Source of the DNA: Paulinella micropora
Taxonomy: Eukaryota; Cercozoa; Imbricatea; Euglyphida
Assembly (NCBI GenBank): GCA_009731375.1
Contig: BJOX01000152.1
Coordinates: 288,480 to 352,479 of the forward strand
Direction: 5' to 3'
DNA: 64,000 bases
The notes beneath the pieces are model-generated. The model saw nothing but the letters and a program-made list of their open reading frames with translations. It was not told where the DNA came from and did not search any database. Positions within the stretch are counted from its first letter, which is position 1; every line of letters begins with the position of its first letter. Below are positions 21,149-31,228 of the stretch, piece after piece. The position numbers and the translations under genes were made by a program.

Positions 21149-21892
21149 ATGTCCGCAGCGAAGCCATACGATCCATACTCGGATCCAATTGCGCAGTCGC
21201 TAGTGGGAAAGGCTGGGGGGGAATTTCTACTATTTGTAGCTTCGGACTACTTAGTAGACCCCCATGATCAGCATCTGTTTCTGGAACACTTTGTCCCTTT
21301 GGCAAGTAAGTATCCAGACATTCCCAAGGACAAGGAGGTGATGGATGTGGTAAAGAGTGAACAGGCTGGTATGATAAAGTGGGGGTGGACGGCAGCCACT
21401 TTTGCTTTTACCAACTATTCACCAAAAGCACCGAGGATCAAAACCTTGGCACCCATGGAGGTACGGAGGATGGTTACAAGGATGTTCATATCTTTGCACC
21501 TCCATGAGCTTCAAATGTTGGGTCATCCAAGGATGGAAGAGGAGGATTTCGAATACCTTCCGACTCCCATTCCTTCCGAACAATTTGATTTGAAGTTCAT
21601 AATGACGGGGGAGGAAACGAAGGAGGATTGGAAGGAGGAATGGTATGGAGCGGTGAGGAGGGACCCTCTCCATGGGAAAACTTTTGAAACGACCATGGCT
21701 CAGGATCATTTCAAAAATGAAGTATACCCCTTGGTAGCCAAAACCTTCGCCAAAGCAGTTACGAATTGGGATAATGCTAAGGGGAGGTTGAAGGAGGCTA
21801 AATGGATGAAGGATACGAAAATCTGGGCTAAGAGAACTCAAGGCTCTTTCGACGTACTCCACATCGAAGGCTTCATGGGGAAACTGGAGTAA
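21149..21892 (+). CDS. Element 1 Gag N-terminal part
   Basis: ATG 21149 (MSAAKPYDPYSD) to TAA 21890-21892, 247 codons. It is acidic and basic mixed, with no zinc finger. The next ATG (21893) follows the stop at once and in the same frame. In element 2 the equivalent Gag is one frame, so this TAA either is a nonsense change or marks a split Gag made by reinitiation or readthrough. I infer structural Gag from position only. Confidence 0.6.
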   Translation: MSAAKPYDPYSDPIAQSLVGKAGGEFLLFVASDYLVDPHDQHLFLEHFVPLASKYPDIPKDKEVMDVVKSEQAGMIKWGWTAATFAFTNYSPKAPRIKTLAPMEVRRMVTRMFISLHLHELQMLGHPRMEEEDFEYLPTPIPSEQFDLKFIMTGEETKEDWKEEWYGAVRRDPLHGKTFETTMAQDHFKNEVYPLVAKTFAKAVTNWDNAKGRLKEAKWMKDTKIWAKRTQGSFDVLHIEGFMGKLE

Positions 21893-24800
21893 ATGGTCGA
21901 AGTTACGGCGTTAAGCAACAATGCCGAAAGGATGTTGCGAGATCTGCTGCGGGAGGCGGACAATGCAGCACTTGCAGCAACCAAGCTCGCGACAGCTACT
22001 GCTACGGCGGCAGATGCTGTGATCTTGGTGGTGGCAAGGGAACAGGCATATGAGAACCTGTATCGATATCTCATGTATCTCATGGAGGTCTTGAAGGCCT
22101 TGGAGGTCGGTATGGAAAGGTTTACGACCTGGGAACTGAGATATGCGAAGATCAGGAAAAGGGATGAGGATGATCCCATTGATCCTGGTCAACGTTATGA
22201 TCAAGAGAGGAAGAGGATGCCGATCTTCCTGGCTAAGTTTACGCCGATTGCATTTGCCCCAGGGACACGGGGTAAGCAACAACCGACGATATGGTTTACT
22301 TTACAAGTAAACTGTCATCCGTTTATGAACTCGTCTTGGTTACGGAAAGCGATCAATATGCTCTGTAAGTTAATGGCGGAGAGCACTTTTGAATCGCCGA
22401 TGACCTTGATGGATATTCTCCGACAGTGCACGGATGGGGATCTGATGGAGCACTTTACGTTGGAGAAGATCAACGAGGGGATGGCGAGGGCACAACAGGA
22501 GAGGGATCATTATGCAGAAACGGGATCGATTAAAATGTCGAAACTGCATGCGATGATGCACGCCCTCATTGACTTGCTCGTCGAATTCGGTTGTCACTGG
22601 GAACTGACAAGTGAAGTCATGCTGACGGGCCATATCTCCACTGTTGTTGGAGAGGCTTTGAAGACAACTAAGTCCAAGCCGGTGAGGGTGAGGGGGACAT
22701 TTGCGTTGGTGATGGAAAAGCTGAAGACGGACAATGCTTTTTTCATCAGCCTTAAACGCCTCATTCGTCACATTATGGCGAGGATCAATCAGCATGATCC
22801 GACTGTTTATCGGGCCGTGAACAGAGGGTGGCCTGATAACAAATGGGCCAGTTCGATCCCTGACAATGCCGACTTTACGACGGAGGCATCCCCTGCTTGG
22901 CTGAACTTTGCGGCTCAGTACCAGAACTCAAAGCTGATGTGGAAGGACTTCCTACTGGCCGTGAGAACGTGGGATGATACGTTGGTCTCGGCGGGAGGGA
23001 TAGAGGCTTTGGTGGCAGTTGCCAGAGATCGGTTTGGGGAACAATCGTTGGGACAGGCAGCGGCTGTTCAGTTGGGCGGCGGAACTGAGGGACGACGTTC
23101 ACGGATCCCTAAAGTTCAGAGGGGGGGATATGGAAAACCCCTCCGACGCCAGCAACAGGAGGAGGAGCAAGATGAGGAAGAAACTAGCGACGAGCATATC
23201 CCTGCGATAGGCTCGAAGAGTAAAGGGGCTAGTTCTTCCAGTTCCTCTTACAAGGGTAGTCGTAAGCCATGCTTTGACTACTACTTTAAGGGAGGCAAGT
23301 GCAGAAGGGGGGATTTCTGCCCGGGGATGCACTCCGAAAAGGAAGCGGATTGGAAAATCCTAAAGGAGCAGCTCGAAAGTTCTGACAACAGCAAGTCCAT
23401 TTGGGACATTGTCAGGGCTATCCGGAGCAGAGATCAGCTCTTCATCAATAACAAGGCAGTTCGTACTTTGGTTAAAGCACGGCTGCGCGAGTATGAGGAC
23501 ACGGTGGACGCCTTGCGACAAGGGGGAAGCAAGCGGGGCCGTGGAGGATATGGAGGCCGTGGCCGCGGAGGAGGCTTCAGGGGGAAGAAGCGCTTTGGGG
23601 GTAAACGGGAAAAGGGCGGACCCCTCAAGAAGGCCAAAGTGGCGGCGGCTTCGAAGGAGGAGGAGGATGAAGGGGAGGTTCCCCCAGAGGAAGAAGTGGA
23701 AACTCAAGCAGGTATACTTGAGGGAGGAGGTGATAAGGGGAAGGGGTGTAGGGAATCGTCAGTCATTACTGATGGGGATGTTGTCGTGTGGCAGGAGACG
23801 ACACGTTCACCAAGGATGATTATGGCGAAGATGAATGAACCGGGGAAGCTGGAGGTTAAAACAGTTCCCACAGGTAACCCTTCTCTCAAGAGTCATCACT
23901 CTACTCATGATTTGGATGGTGCTGTGATGCAGGTGACGATCGAACGTGCAAAGCGGGGAAGTATTAATAAGTCTGTAGGGCCCGAGAAGGCCAGACGAGT
24001 TGATATTAAAAATAAACACGTTGTTACGATCGTACCGCATAGATCGCAACCTAATTTGAATCTTTTACCGGTTCCGACGTTGAGGTTGAAAAGGAAAGTT
24101 TCTTTCATTCCGGAGCCCGATTGGGGGGCGAAGCCGGTGCCTAAACGGGTAAGGAAGTTGAAACCCGGGTTGAAGGTGACGGATGGTAAGAAAGAAATAG
24201 AAGCCGGTATGTCGAAGAATACTGCTTTTGGTGAAGGGCTCATCAGAAGTGGAGTATCGATACGGAAAGATTTAAAGAATAGTTTTGTTCTTTTGTCCGA
24301 CTTAAAAGAACGCCTTGAGGCTATTGAAATGCCGGAACATGCGTTATGCATTACTCAAGTTTACTGTGTAGACTTGGAGAGTGCATGCGATTTGGCCAAT
24401 GATACGCAGGCTAACATTAATATCGCGGGCGCAAATTTCATTGCGGCAAACAAGGCGTGGTTGGATAAACACATGTTGCCTATGAAGGGGAGCATAGAAG
24501 GTGTTAATGGAAAAGCGAGGGCGGAGGTGACGGGGACGATGGTTTTAACCATTGAACTCTACTCCGGTAGGTCCTTCAACATCCAATTCTATGTCTGCCC
24601 GGAATATTCAGGGGGATTGCTGATCGGGTTCAAGCAGCTCAATAAGATGAACACATTGATTGACTGCCGGTCGGGCTTGGTGCACTATGGGATTAGTGAT
24701 GATGACGCAGAGGATATGGTGAGGGGGCGAACGCAAGTTCCTCTCTTTCACGTTGATACTTATGCGGTATCGTACACCAAGTCAGGGGCGACTAAAGGGA

Positions 24801-25459
24801 AGGACCCACATGCTATTGCACGGAGTGCAAAGGTGCAGTTGGTCATACCAAAACCATATCAGCACCCAGCGTTGGACAATTATTACAGGGATTTCCAACC
24901 GGAGTACCGCGGGTTTGCGGGAAAGGTTGTGAAGGTTGTTCGATGTTGGGACAAGGCAACAGTGGAGGACTTAATTCAGGGCCGGTGTGCTCAGATTATG
25001 GCCTGCACAATGGAAGAACAGAACATGGAGGTGGAAGCGGGGATGGATAGGTTCAGGGATGGTAAAAAGGGGCCTTATGTGTTCCTTCAGAACCGATACT
25101 GCTTCCATGCGAAAGCATCACAGGGTAATAGACCGTTGTTTGAACCGCTGATGGAAACGCGGGTTTCAACGGGAGGGACGGAGGATGAGATCAGTGAGTT
25201 CGTGGGAAACATGTGGGGTGACAAACCTCTTTGTCCACGGAATTCCGGGGAGACGGCAAAGTTGCTTACGAAATATTTCGAAGGTGACAAACCGTTTTCC
25301 ATGATCTTACCGTTCCATGAGAAAGCGTTATGGGCGGATGAGGTTTTGGACCGGATGATGGATCACCCGATCCCGGTGCCGTCTAGAAAGCAACAGTTGG
25401 TGATTGCTTGTAGATTGGGCACTAGGGAACAGGGGCTGACATACCGGAACTCACTTTAG
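21893..25459 (+). CDS. Element 1 Gag (CCCH finger, RGG) and protease
   Basis: 1188 codons. Residues 1-450 are helical Gag-like sequence. A CCCH zinc finger with C-x9-C-x5-C-x3-H spacing lies at residues ~459-480 (23267-23331) where most gypsy Gags have CCHC. An RGG-rich basic region follows (SKRGRGGYGGRGRGGG) and then a long linker. The protease core is at ~835-930, with the active-site-like NDTQANINIAG (24398 on) and later GGLLIGF. The frame ends TAG 25457-25459 and stays open in the same frame beyond it (GFYTKRAPIQYA), so the TAG is an internal stop. Element 2 reads straight through the equivalent point. Confidence 0.75.
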   Translation: MVEVTALSNNAERMLRDLLREADNAALAATKLATATATAADAVILVVAREQAYENLYRYLMYLMEVLKALEVGMERFTTWELRYAKIRKRDEDDPIDPGQRYDQERKRMPIFLAKFTPIAFAPGTRGKQQPTIWFTLQVNCHPFMNSSWLRKAINMLCKLMAESTFESPMTLMDILRQCTDGDLMEHFTLEKINEGMARAQQERDHYAETGSIKMSKLHAMMHALIDLLVEFGCHWELTSEVMLTGHISTVVGEALKTTKSKPVRVRGTFALVMEKLKTDNAFFISLKRLIRHIMARINQHDPTVYRAVNRGWPDNKWASSIPDNADFTTEASPAWLNFAAQYQNSKLMWKDFLLAVRTWDDTLVSAGGIEALVAVARDRFGEQSLGQAAAVQLGGGTEGRRSRIPKVQRGGYGKPLRRQQQEEEQDEEETSDEHIPAIGSKSKGASSSSSSYKGSRKPCFDYYFKGGKCRRGDFCPGMHSEKEADWKILKEQLESSDNSKSIWDIVRAIRSRDQLFINNKAVRTLVKARLREYEDTVDALRQGGSKRGRGGYGGRGRGGGFRGKKRFGGKREKGGPLKKAKVAAASKEEEDEGEVPPEEEVETQAGILEGGGDKGKGCRESSVITDGDVVVWQETTRSPRMIMAKMNEPGKLEVKTVPTGNPSLKSHHSTHDLDGAVMQVTIERAKRGSINKSVGPEKARRVDIKNKHVVTIVPHRSQPNLNLLPVPTLRLKRKVSFIPEPDWGAKPVPKRVRKLKPGLKVTDGKKEIEAGMSKNTAFGEGLIRSGVSIRKDLKNSFVLLSDLKERLEAIEMPEHALCITQVYCVDLESACDLANDTQANINIAGANFIAANKAWLDKHMLPMKGSIEGVNGKARAEVTGTMVLTIELYSGRSFNIQFYVCPEYSGGLLIGFKQLNKMNTLIDCRSGLVHYGISDDDAEDMVRGRTQVPLFHVDTYAVSYTKSGATKGKDPHAIARSAKVQLVIPKPYQHPALDNYYRDFQPEYRGFAGKVVKVVRCWDKATVEDLIQGRCAQIMACTMEEQNMEVEAGMDRFRDGKKGPYVFLQNRYCFHAKASQGNRPLFEPLMETRVSTGGTEDEISEFVGNMWGDKPLCPRNSGETAKLLTKYFEGDKPFSMILPFHEKALWADEVLDRMMDHPIPVPSRKQQLVIACRLGTREQGLTYRNSL

Positions 25460-25558
25460 GGGTGTGACCTTCAGAAGATACGGGAACAGGCATTCACGTG
25501 CTTCACGGGGTTTTACACCAAAAGGGCGCCTATCCAGTACGCTTTTATCCTGGATCGG

Positions 25559-26179
25559 ATGGCGAACCTAGGAAAATGGGGTGAGTTCTCGGAAGTCAAG
25601 TACCATCAGCAGGAGGTGGAAATGCCCTCCGAGGATGGATTAGTGGAGGATGCGTGGTCGGACATGGCTGAGGCGCCCGAACTTAGGAGTCGGAAGAACG
25701 CTCAGTCATGGGATGAGAGAATGGCTCAAATGCGGGCGGATTGGAAGGGGAATAAAGAAGATCTGAAAAACCTTCAAGGGGTGATGGCTAAGGAGAAGGA
25801 GATCTTTGATCCGCCTAGGCCGGGGACGGTCAAGCATTTTGAGGCACATCTCAGGAAGATTCCGGGGATGAATATCACGCATGCCTCTAGAAGGTCTATC
25901 TTAGGCCGCAGGGAGGAGAGCATTGCCCAGGAAAAGGCGGAGGAGCTACAGGCAGATGATTTCACGGAGTTTTCGGACTCCCCGATTTCGTCGCATGTAC
26001 GCATGGTTCCGAAGCCGGATGGGGCGCTTAGATTTTGCGTGAACTACTATCGGGCTAACAAGATCATCGAGGGTGAGCGGTATCCGCTGCCTAAGATCGA
26101 TGACTGTATGCGTAAGTTGAAACACGCAACATTCTACTCAGTCTTGGACCTCAAAAATGGGTTCTGGCAGATTCAGTAG
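25559..26179 (+). CDS. Element 1 reverse transcriptase, N-terminal fragment
   Basis: The same frame as the preceding ORF continues after the TAG at 25457. It contains the entry to the RT fingers (SRSI-like ASRRSILGRREESIAQEKA, then VPKPDGALRFCVNYYRANK, YPLPKIDD, YSVLDLKNGFWQI). The frame breaks at TAG 26177. Comparison with element 2 shows ten bases between ATT and AGC where fifteen are expected, so a 5-nt deletion shifts the frame. Confidence 0.75.
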   Translation: MANLGKWGEFSEVKYHQQEVEMPSEDGLVEDAWSDMAEAPELRSRKNAQSWDERMAQMRADWKGNKEDLKNLQGVMAKEKEIFDPPRPGTVKHFEAHLRKIPGMNITHASRRSILGRREESIAQEKAEELQADDFTEFSDSPISSHVRMVPKPDGALRFCVNYYRANKIIEGERYPLPKIDDCMRKLKHATFYSVLDLKNGFWQIQ

Positions 26180-28889
26180 GAAGAGCAGATGGCTGACAGC
26201 GTTTGTCGTAGGAATGACGCTGTACCAATGGAAGGTATTGTCAATGGGTCTGAGGAACTCACCGGGCATATTTCAGGCAGCTATGCAGAAAATGCTGGGT
26301 CGGAGATTTGAGGATGGAAGGGCAGGTGGGTTCATGGAGAAATATGGACAGAAGGCGGAGGATTACGCTTTCTGTTACATAGATGATATTATCATCTACT
26401 CCAATACTATGGAGGAACATTTAGCCCACATCCAGGATGTTTTCCGACGGGTGAGGGAGTTTGGTCTCAAGGTGAACTTGGACAAGTGCCAGTTTGCCAC
26501 CCGACAGGTGACATACCTGGGATATGATATCTCGAACGGGACAGTGGCGATTGCGGCTAAGAAAAGGGATGCTGTGGAAGGCATTAAGCGGCCTCAGACG
26601 CGGTCGGAGTTGTTCTCCTTCATTGCGCTTGCGCAATACTACAGTCAGTTCTTTCCCAAATGGTCGGATACGGTTAAGCCGTTGAGGGAGCTGTACTTGA
26701 AAGGCGATATAAGGGAATGGACGCCTAAACAGGAGGAGACGTTCGAGTTCATTAAGGAAATGTTGACTCGTGATCCCAAGTTTAACAAGGATTGCATCTT
26801 GATGATGCCGGATGTTGATAAACAGTATGTGCTGGACACCGACGCGTCTAAGTACGCGGTCGGGGCAGTCCTACAGCAGTACGATGATAGAGGGGTCTTA
26901 CGGCCGATAATGTATTTGAGTCGGAAACTCAATAAGGCGGAACAGAACTACTGTACGAGGCAGAGGGAGGCCTTGGCAGTGGTTTGGTCGTTTATAAGAC
27001 TCAGGGAATACTTGTGGGGGTCACGGGATATCGTGGTAAGAACGGACCACCAGAACTTGATGTGGTTAATGACGAACGATTGCACGGGCAGGTTGGCCAG
27101 ATGGCAGGCCCTACTGTCGTGTTATGACTTCACCGTCAAGTACATTCCCGGCAAGAAGAATATTGTGGCTGACTCTTTGTCAAGGGTCAATTACTCCACG
27201 CCATCCGCATGTCTGGCTGCGATGCAGATGGACGAGTTTGAGGACTTGGCGTTGAGAGTGGATCAAAAAAATATCTTGCCGGCGAACATGATCTTCTATG
27301 CCAATAAGGCACACCCGGGGTCGAGCAGAAAGGAACCTAGGGTGTGGGAGGCAAGGAAAGGGGAATACAGGAAGGTCATGTTGTCCCAGTTGGAACGGGA
27401 GGTTGGCCAAGCAGAGTGCTGTAGAGAGCATTTTGTTGATGAGGCCGTGCAACGCCTGAAAGAATACGAGGCTGATAAAGCCGCTATTCTGGATGAGGAT
27501 AAGGCGGAGCATGAGTGTTACTGTTGCCAGGCGCATGCGACACCGGCCATCCGAACCTACCTGGAAGACCCGGGCGTGGAANNNNNNNNNNTACCGGCCA
27601 TCCGAACCTACCTGGAAGACCTGGGCGTGGAAACAGCTCCAGAACCGGAGGTGGTTTCTATGGAACCGCTAAGGGATGCTGAGGGGTCGGGGCCGGATTC
27701 CAGGCCTCAAGTGGGAATCCAGGTAGAGGATGGTACAGTGCGTATTGCGTCACTGGAGGCATGGAGACAGTGCCAGAGGGCAGATGAGAAGTACAAGGAC
27801 TTGATCCAGTACTTTCTGGCGGAGGATGAGCTATTGCTGACGGAAAGAATCCGGACGCAGCTTAAAACTCTGGCATGGCGGGATGGCCTCCTATGGTACA
27901 CAGGCAAGGCAGCCGAAACGGCCAAGAACCCGGAGAAGTGGGTTTTATGGGTCCCGGCCAAACTGAGGCAGATGATCTACGTAGCGTCGCACGTGGTCCC
28001 GTTGGTTAATCACCCGGGGGTGCAGAGGACGCAGTGGATTATCAAAAGGAGGTTCTGGTGGGAAGGGATGGATAAGTTTATTAAGGCAAGGGTCAAGGGC
28101 TGTACGATCTGTCAACTCAACAAGAAACACCCAGTGAAGGGTAAGATCCCGGTTGGGAAATTTACATTGCTGGAAAGGCTCTTTGAGTTCCTGCATGTAG
28201 ACCACGTGGGGCCGTTGCCGCCGGTGGGACCAACGAAGGATAAATTCTTGTTGACGGTTATTGATAGGGCGAGCAATTATGTCTGGGCGATACCAGTACC
28301 TGACACGACGGCCGAGACGACAGCCAGGGAGCTGATCGATCGAATCCTATGTGTGGTAGGGGTCCCCAAGACGATTTGCTCAGATAAAGGACCAGCCTTT
28401 GATAACGAGCTGATGGAAAGGCTCGCCAAGTTCTATGGGGTTCACTGGCAGTACGTTACACCGTACAATCCGAGGGCTAATGGCAAGATTGAGCGGGTGC
28501 ATAGACCGCTCAAGTCGGCTCTGAGGACCTACTGCAAGAAAAGTCAACTCTTGTGGAAAGAGGTGGTCCCGAGTTTTGTATTCGCGATGAACGCGATGCC
28601 ATCGAAGGCTCTGGGAGCGGGGGCGGAGTGTAGGTCCCCATATCAAGTAGTGTACGGTCAGGAGCCGGTGATGCCTCAACACTTGGTATTTCAGGATGGA
28701 CCTGGTTTGGCCATGGATGAGGATGAACTCTGGGGGGTACGCATGCGTGTGTCCATGGAGGCCATGCAAGCGGTCAGACAGGCGAGGTTGGCGGAACAGA
28801 CCCGTCAGTTAAGCAAGGAACCCTTGGAGCAGGACTTGTCTATGGTGACGTATAAGCAAGGAGACATTGTCATGTTATACTACCCATAG
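26157..28889 (+). CDS. Element 1 RT (rest), RNase H and integrase
   Basis: The meaningful sequence starts at KSRWLTAFVVGM. The RT catalytic box is YIDD (FCYIDDIIIYS, about 26371). RNase H shows LDTDASKYAVGAVL, REALAVVW and RTDHQNL. The integrase has a zinc region (NHPGVQRT...CTICQLNKK) and the DDE triad in HVDHVGPL, CSDKGPAFDNE and NGKIERVHRPLK. Ns at 27592-27601 sit between two nearly identical 38-bp copies of the same coding stretch, so the spacer there is duplicated by assembly. It ends TAG 28887, where element 2 has a Gln codon. A C-to-T change explains it. Confidence 0.85.
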   Translation: MGSGRFSRKSRWLTAFVVGMTLYQWKVLSMGLRNSPGIFQAAMQKMLGRRFEDGRAGGFMEKYGQKAEDYAFCYIDDIIIYSNTMEEHLAHIQDVFRRVREFGLKVNLDKCQFATRQVTYLGYDISNGTVAIAAKKRDAVEGIKRPQTRSELFSFIALAQYYSQFFPKWSDTVKPLRELYLKGDIREWTPKQEETFEFIKEMLTRDPKFNKDCILMMPDVDKQYVLDTDASKYAVGAVLQQYDDRGVLRPIMYLSRKLNKAEQNYCTRQREALAVVWSFIRLREYLWGSRDIVVRTDHQNLMWLMTNDCTGRLARWQALLSCYDFTVKYIPGKKNIVADSLSRVNYSTPSACLAAMQMDEFEDLALRVDQKNILPANMIFYANKAHPGSSRKEPRVWEARKGEYRKVMLSQLEREVGQAECCREHFVDEAVQRLKEYEADKAAILDEDKAEHECYCCQAHATPAIRTYLEDPGVEXXXXPAIRTYLEDLGVETAPEPEVVSMEPLRDAEGSGPDSRPQVGIQVEDGTVRIASLEAWRQCQRADEKYKDLIQYFLAEDELLLTERIRTQLKTLAWRDGLLWYTGKAAETAKNPEKWVLWVPAKLRQMIYVASHVVPLVNHPGVQRTQWIIKRRFWWEGMDKFIKARVKGCTICQLNKKHPVKGKIPVGKFTLLERLFEFLHVDHVGPLPPVGPTKDKFLLTVIDRASNYVWAIPVPDTTAETTARELIDRILCVVGVPKTICSDKGPAFDNELMERLAKFYGVHWQYVTPYNPRANGKIERVHRPLKSALRTYCKKSQLLWKEVVPSFVFAMNAMPSKALGAGAECRSPYQVVYGQEPVMPQHLVFQDGPGLAMDEDELWGVRMRVSMEAMQAVRQARLAEQTRQLSKEPLEQDLSMVTYKQGDIVMLYYP

Positions 28890-29915
28890 GTCCCTAAGGG
28901 CATCTCTTCGAAGATGTTTGTGCATTGGAAGGGGCCTTATCAGGTGGTACAACAGACGGGGCCGTTTAACTATCGGATTAGAGGCAGAGGGGAGAACAAG
29001 ATTGTTAATGTTCGCCGCCTTATCAAGTACGATCCGTTCCTAATGGAGAACGAGACGCTGAGGGAAGCGCTCGTCAGGGAAAGGGGGGAGTTTCAGGACC
29101 CTCCTAAACTGGGAACAGATCAGGAACCCGATGGTGGGAAGCCCGATGAGCGGACGGAGGAGATGAAGGCACGAGCCCCCGAGAGGGGTAATGGCCTGAT
29201 CAGCTCCAAAGGGCCTAAGCCCGTGGATAAGGGGTCAGATACGAGTCGCAAACCGCCCACGGAGGCGGCGAAGAGGGCGGCAGATAACGATCTGATCTAC
29301 TCGGAACCGGGAAGTAAACCGAGGAAGCGTAGAAGATTGGAAGTGCAGACGGGGCCGGAGGAGCCGGTTGGGCCCTCGCAGGTGGACGTCAAGCACAAGT
29401 TATGGAAGGAGGGTAATAAGACACTGGGGATGACCTGGGTTCTGAATCAGTTCTATCTGGTCAGGCACCCGACTAGATTCGTGGCAAGAGGGGACAAGGA
29501 TACTCTCTTTGTGATGAAGGTCGTGGGGCTGGCGAGGGACTCGAGGAAGACTCGATCGTCAGGGAGTGCGCTTAGAAACCTTCCACCTATGCTTCAGTTT
29601 TACCGGTCTTGGGATAAGGATACGGTTGAAAACCGGATGTACCGCGAGTATGTCCCGGTATGGTGGGATGCGGCTAATAGGGAGGTATGGGACGCCAAGA
29701 TTGATCCGGCCACTCGTAAGGGGGACAGGGATCACGAGGCGTGGACCATATCGGCCTGGCCGAGGGGGGTGTTGGATTTCCCCTTTGTGTTGCACGATGG
29801 ACACATCCCACAGAAGGTGTGGGACATGCTCAAGGAGAGCGGGGTTAACTTGGGGCTGGTGGGGGGGTGCACACGCGACGGAAACGGTGCGTGGGAAGAA
29901 GCATCCGAGCCTTAA
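28890..29915 (+). CDS. Element 1 integrase GPY/F module and conserved C-terminal extension
   Basis: The frame continues from the upstream ORF after the TAG at 28887. KMFVHWKGPYQVVQQTGPFNYRI is the GPY/F module that ends many gypsy integrases, followed by VNVRRLIKYDPF. After a charged linker comes a ~170-residue domain (from KLWKEGNKTLGMTWVLNQFY to LGLVGGC) that element 2 also has: shared WKEG, FYLVR, LxFxRSxD, W-TI-AxPRGVLDxPF, IPxKxWDxL and LVGG. I do not recognise it. It ends TAA 29913. Confidence 0.75.
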   Translation, partial: VPKGISSKMFVHWKGPYQVVQQTGPFNYRIRGRGENKIVNVRRLIKYDPFLMENETLREALVRERGEFQDPPKLGTDQEPDGGKPDERTEEMKARAPERGNGLISSKGPKPVDKGSDTSRKPPTEAAKRAADNDLIYSEPGSKPRKRRRLEVQTGPEEPVGPSQVDVKHKLWKEGNKTLGMTWVLNQFYLVRHPTRFVARGDKDTLFVMKVVGLARDSRKTRSSGSALRNLPPMLQFYRSWDKDTVENRMYREYVPVWWDAANREVWDAKIDPATRKGDRDHEAWTISAWPRGVLDFPFVLHDGHIPQKVWDMLKESGVNLGLVGGCTRDGNGAWEEASEP

Positions 29916-30516
29916 GGGATAAGTAGCATCCGGGATGCAAGGAATGTAGAAGGAAAGGGAATTCGGGTCGGGAAGTTGGGCGCACGCTAGACCATGGCGT
30001 GTGTTGGATAAATGGTACTGAGAGTCCTACTCAACATTAAAACTATATGGGCACAGTACAAAAGTTGAACTCGGCGAAAAGACCATCGTCGTTTTATGAT
30101 TTGGACTTGCGGGGGTCGGTGAATTCGGACTCCGGGGCCAAGGCACCATTCACATTTGACGGATTAGACAGGGTCTGTATGATGGTCAAACAGACTATGG
30201 GACTGTGACTTCGGGAAATCGCGCGCGTATGGAAGAAGACGGAGATGGCCGAGTGCCACACCTCACGGTCTTCGGGCAGTATTAAGTCTAGCGAGTCTAG
30301 TAACTTAGCCCACAAGAAGCACAAGCCTTTAATTCGTTGGATGGCTCTCGATAAGATTTGATCAGGAGTCGAGCTAGGGCGCTCTTGGAATGGGGGTTGA
30401 TCGGCTAGGATTCCCCAAAAAGCCGGTACTTACGAAATTATACGAGTTGTAGTCTCCATGGGTATTACTCCAGAGTTGAGATCCGAGCGATCTCAAAGGA
30501 GGGGGAAGGGGTGCTA
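29916..30516 (+). promoter_or_regulatory. Element 1 3' UTR and polypurine tract
   Basis: About 600 bp without a coding frame. AAAGGAGGGGGAAGGGG at 30494-30510 is the polypurine tract that primes plus-strand DNA, six bases before the 3' LTR. Confidence 0.8.
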
Positions 30517-31228
30517 TGTAACACCCACGGTATACTACATGGTTTTTACGCTATTGGGACTTTACGAGAATTTACTCTGGGAAGTAAGTTCTTGTTATTA
30601 AATGTATTATAAGATGAATTCTTATTACATTTCCGGTTCTGATAAATATATCCGGTTTTAGTGATGTATTAGGATAAGGAATATGGGAGGATAAGCTAGG
30701 AAGCTTAAATCCCATAGGACCTTAAAACCTAGATTTTACACTTAACCGTTTACCGGCGTGGAGATGATTATTAAAATGCAGATTACACGAATGTGTAGCA
30801 TTAATATGGAATAATCTCCCACATTAGTATGATAGCGTTGACCCGATCCTTCTACAGCACCTGTAGTATCCGTTTGAAGTTTGGATAAAAATCACGGAAA
30901 ATTCCGTGAAATTTGGCATTTTTTCCCGTGACTGGGATATTTAAGGCTAAATAAGGGAAATTGCACTTATGGGTTGTGTTTTGGTGATATGTTTTGGCAT
31001 TTGTGCAGGTTACGGACGTAACGCAACATGTCAGATGAGCCGGTCAAAGGGACATCCGGCTTGACCGGTGTTTTCCCTTTGGCTTGTTGTTTGGGTTCAG
31101 TTCTGACAACCCTTTCTACTTAAGAAGTGGCTGTTAGCTTTGAACCTGTTGTGTTCAATATCGTTTATTAAATTCCTTTTGTTACTTTTCCTTTGAGCTC
31201 GTAAGGCTAGACCTCCGGTCTTAATACA
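30517..31228 (+). repeat. Element 1 3' LTR
   Basis: 712 bp, nearly identical to the 5' LTR. It ends ~190 bp upstream of the ATG of the next host gene, so it could act as its promoter. Confidence 0.9.

Larger units (their letters stand above)
20166..31228 (+). mobile_element. Element 1: full-length Ty3/gypsy-type LTR retrotransposon
   Basis: The 11,063 bp element has LTRs at 20166-20876 and 30517-31228, both starting TGTAACACCC and ending AATACA. ATAT repeats flank it (20162-20165 and 31229-31232), a 4-bp target duplication. Order: LTR, primer-binding site, Gag, protease, RT, RNase H, integrase, C-terminal extension, 3' UTR, polypurine tract, LTR. RT before integrase identifies the Ty3/gypsy order. 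I count three substitutions and one 1-base indel between the LTRs, so insertion was recent. Yet the coding frame has a TAA (21890), TAG (25457), a ~5-nt deletion near 26175 and TAG (28887). It may be mobilised in trans, or some breaks are assembly errors. Confidence 0.9.

Noticed and set aside
28900-29060. Chromodomain after the integrase
   Set aside because: The HWKGPYQ...GPFNYRI segment is the GPY/F module. I do not see the aromatic cage pattern of a chromodomain in it or in the extension.
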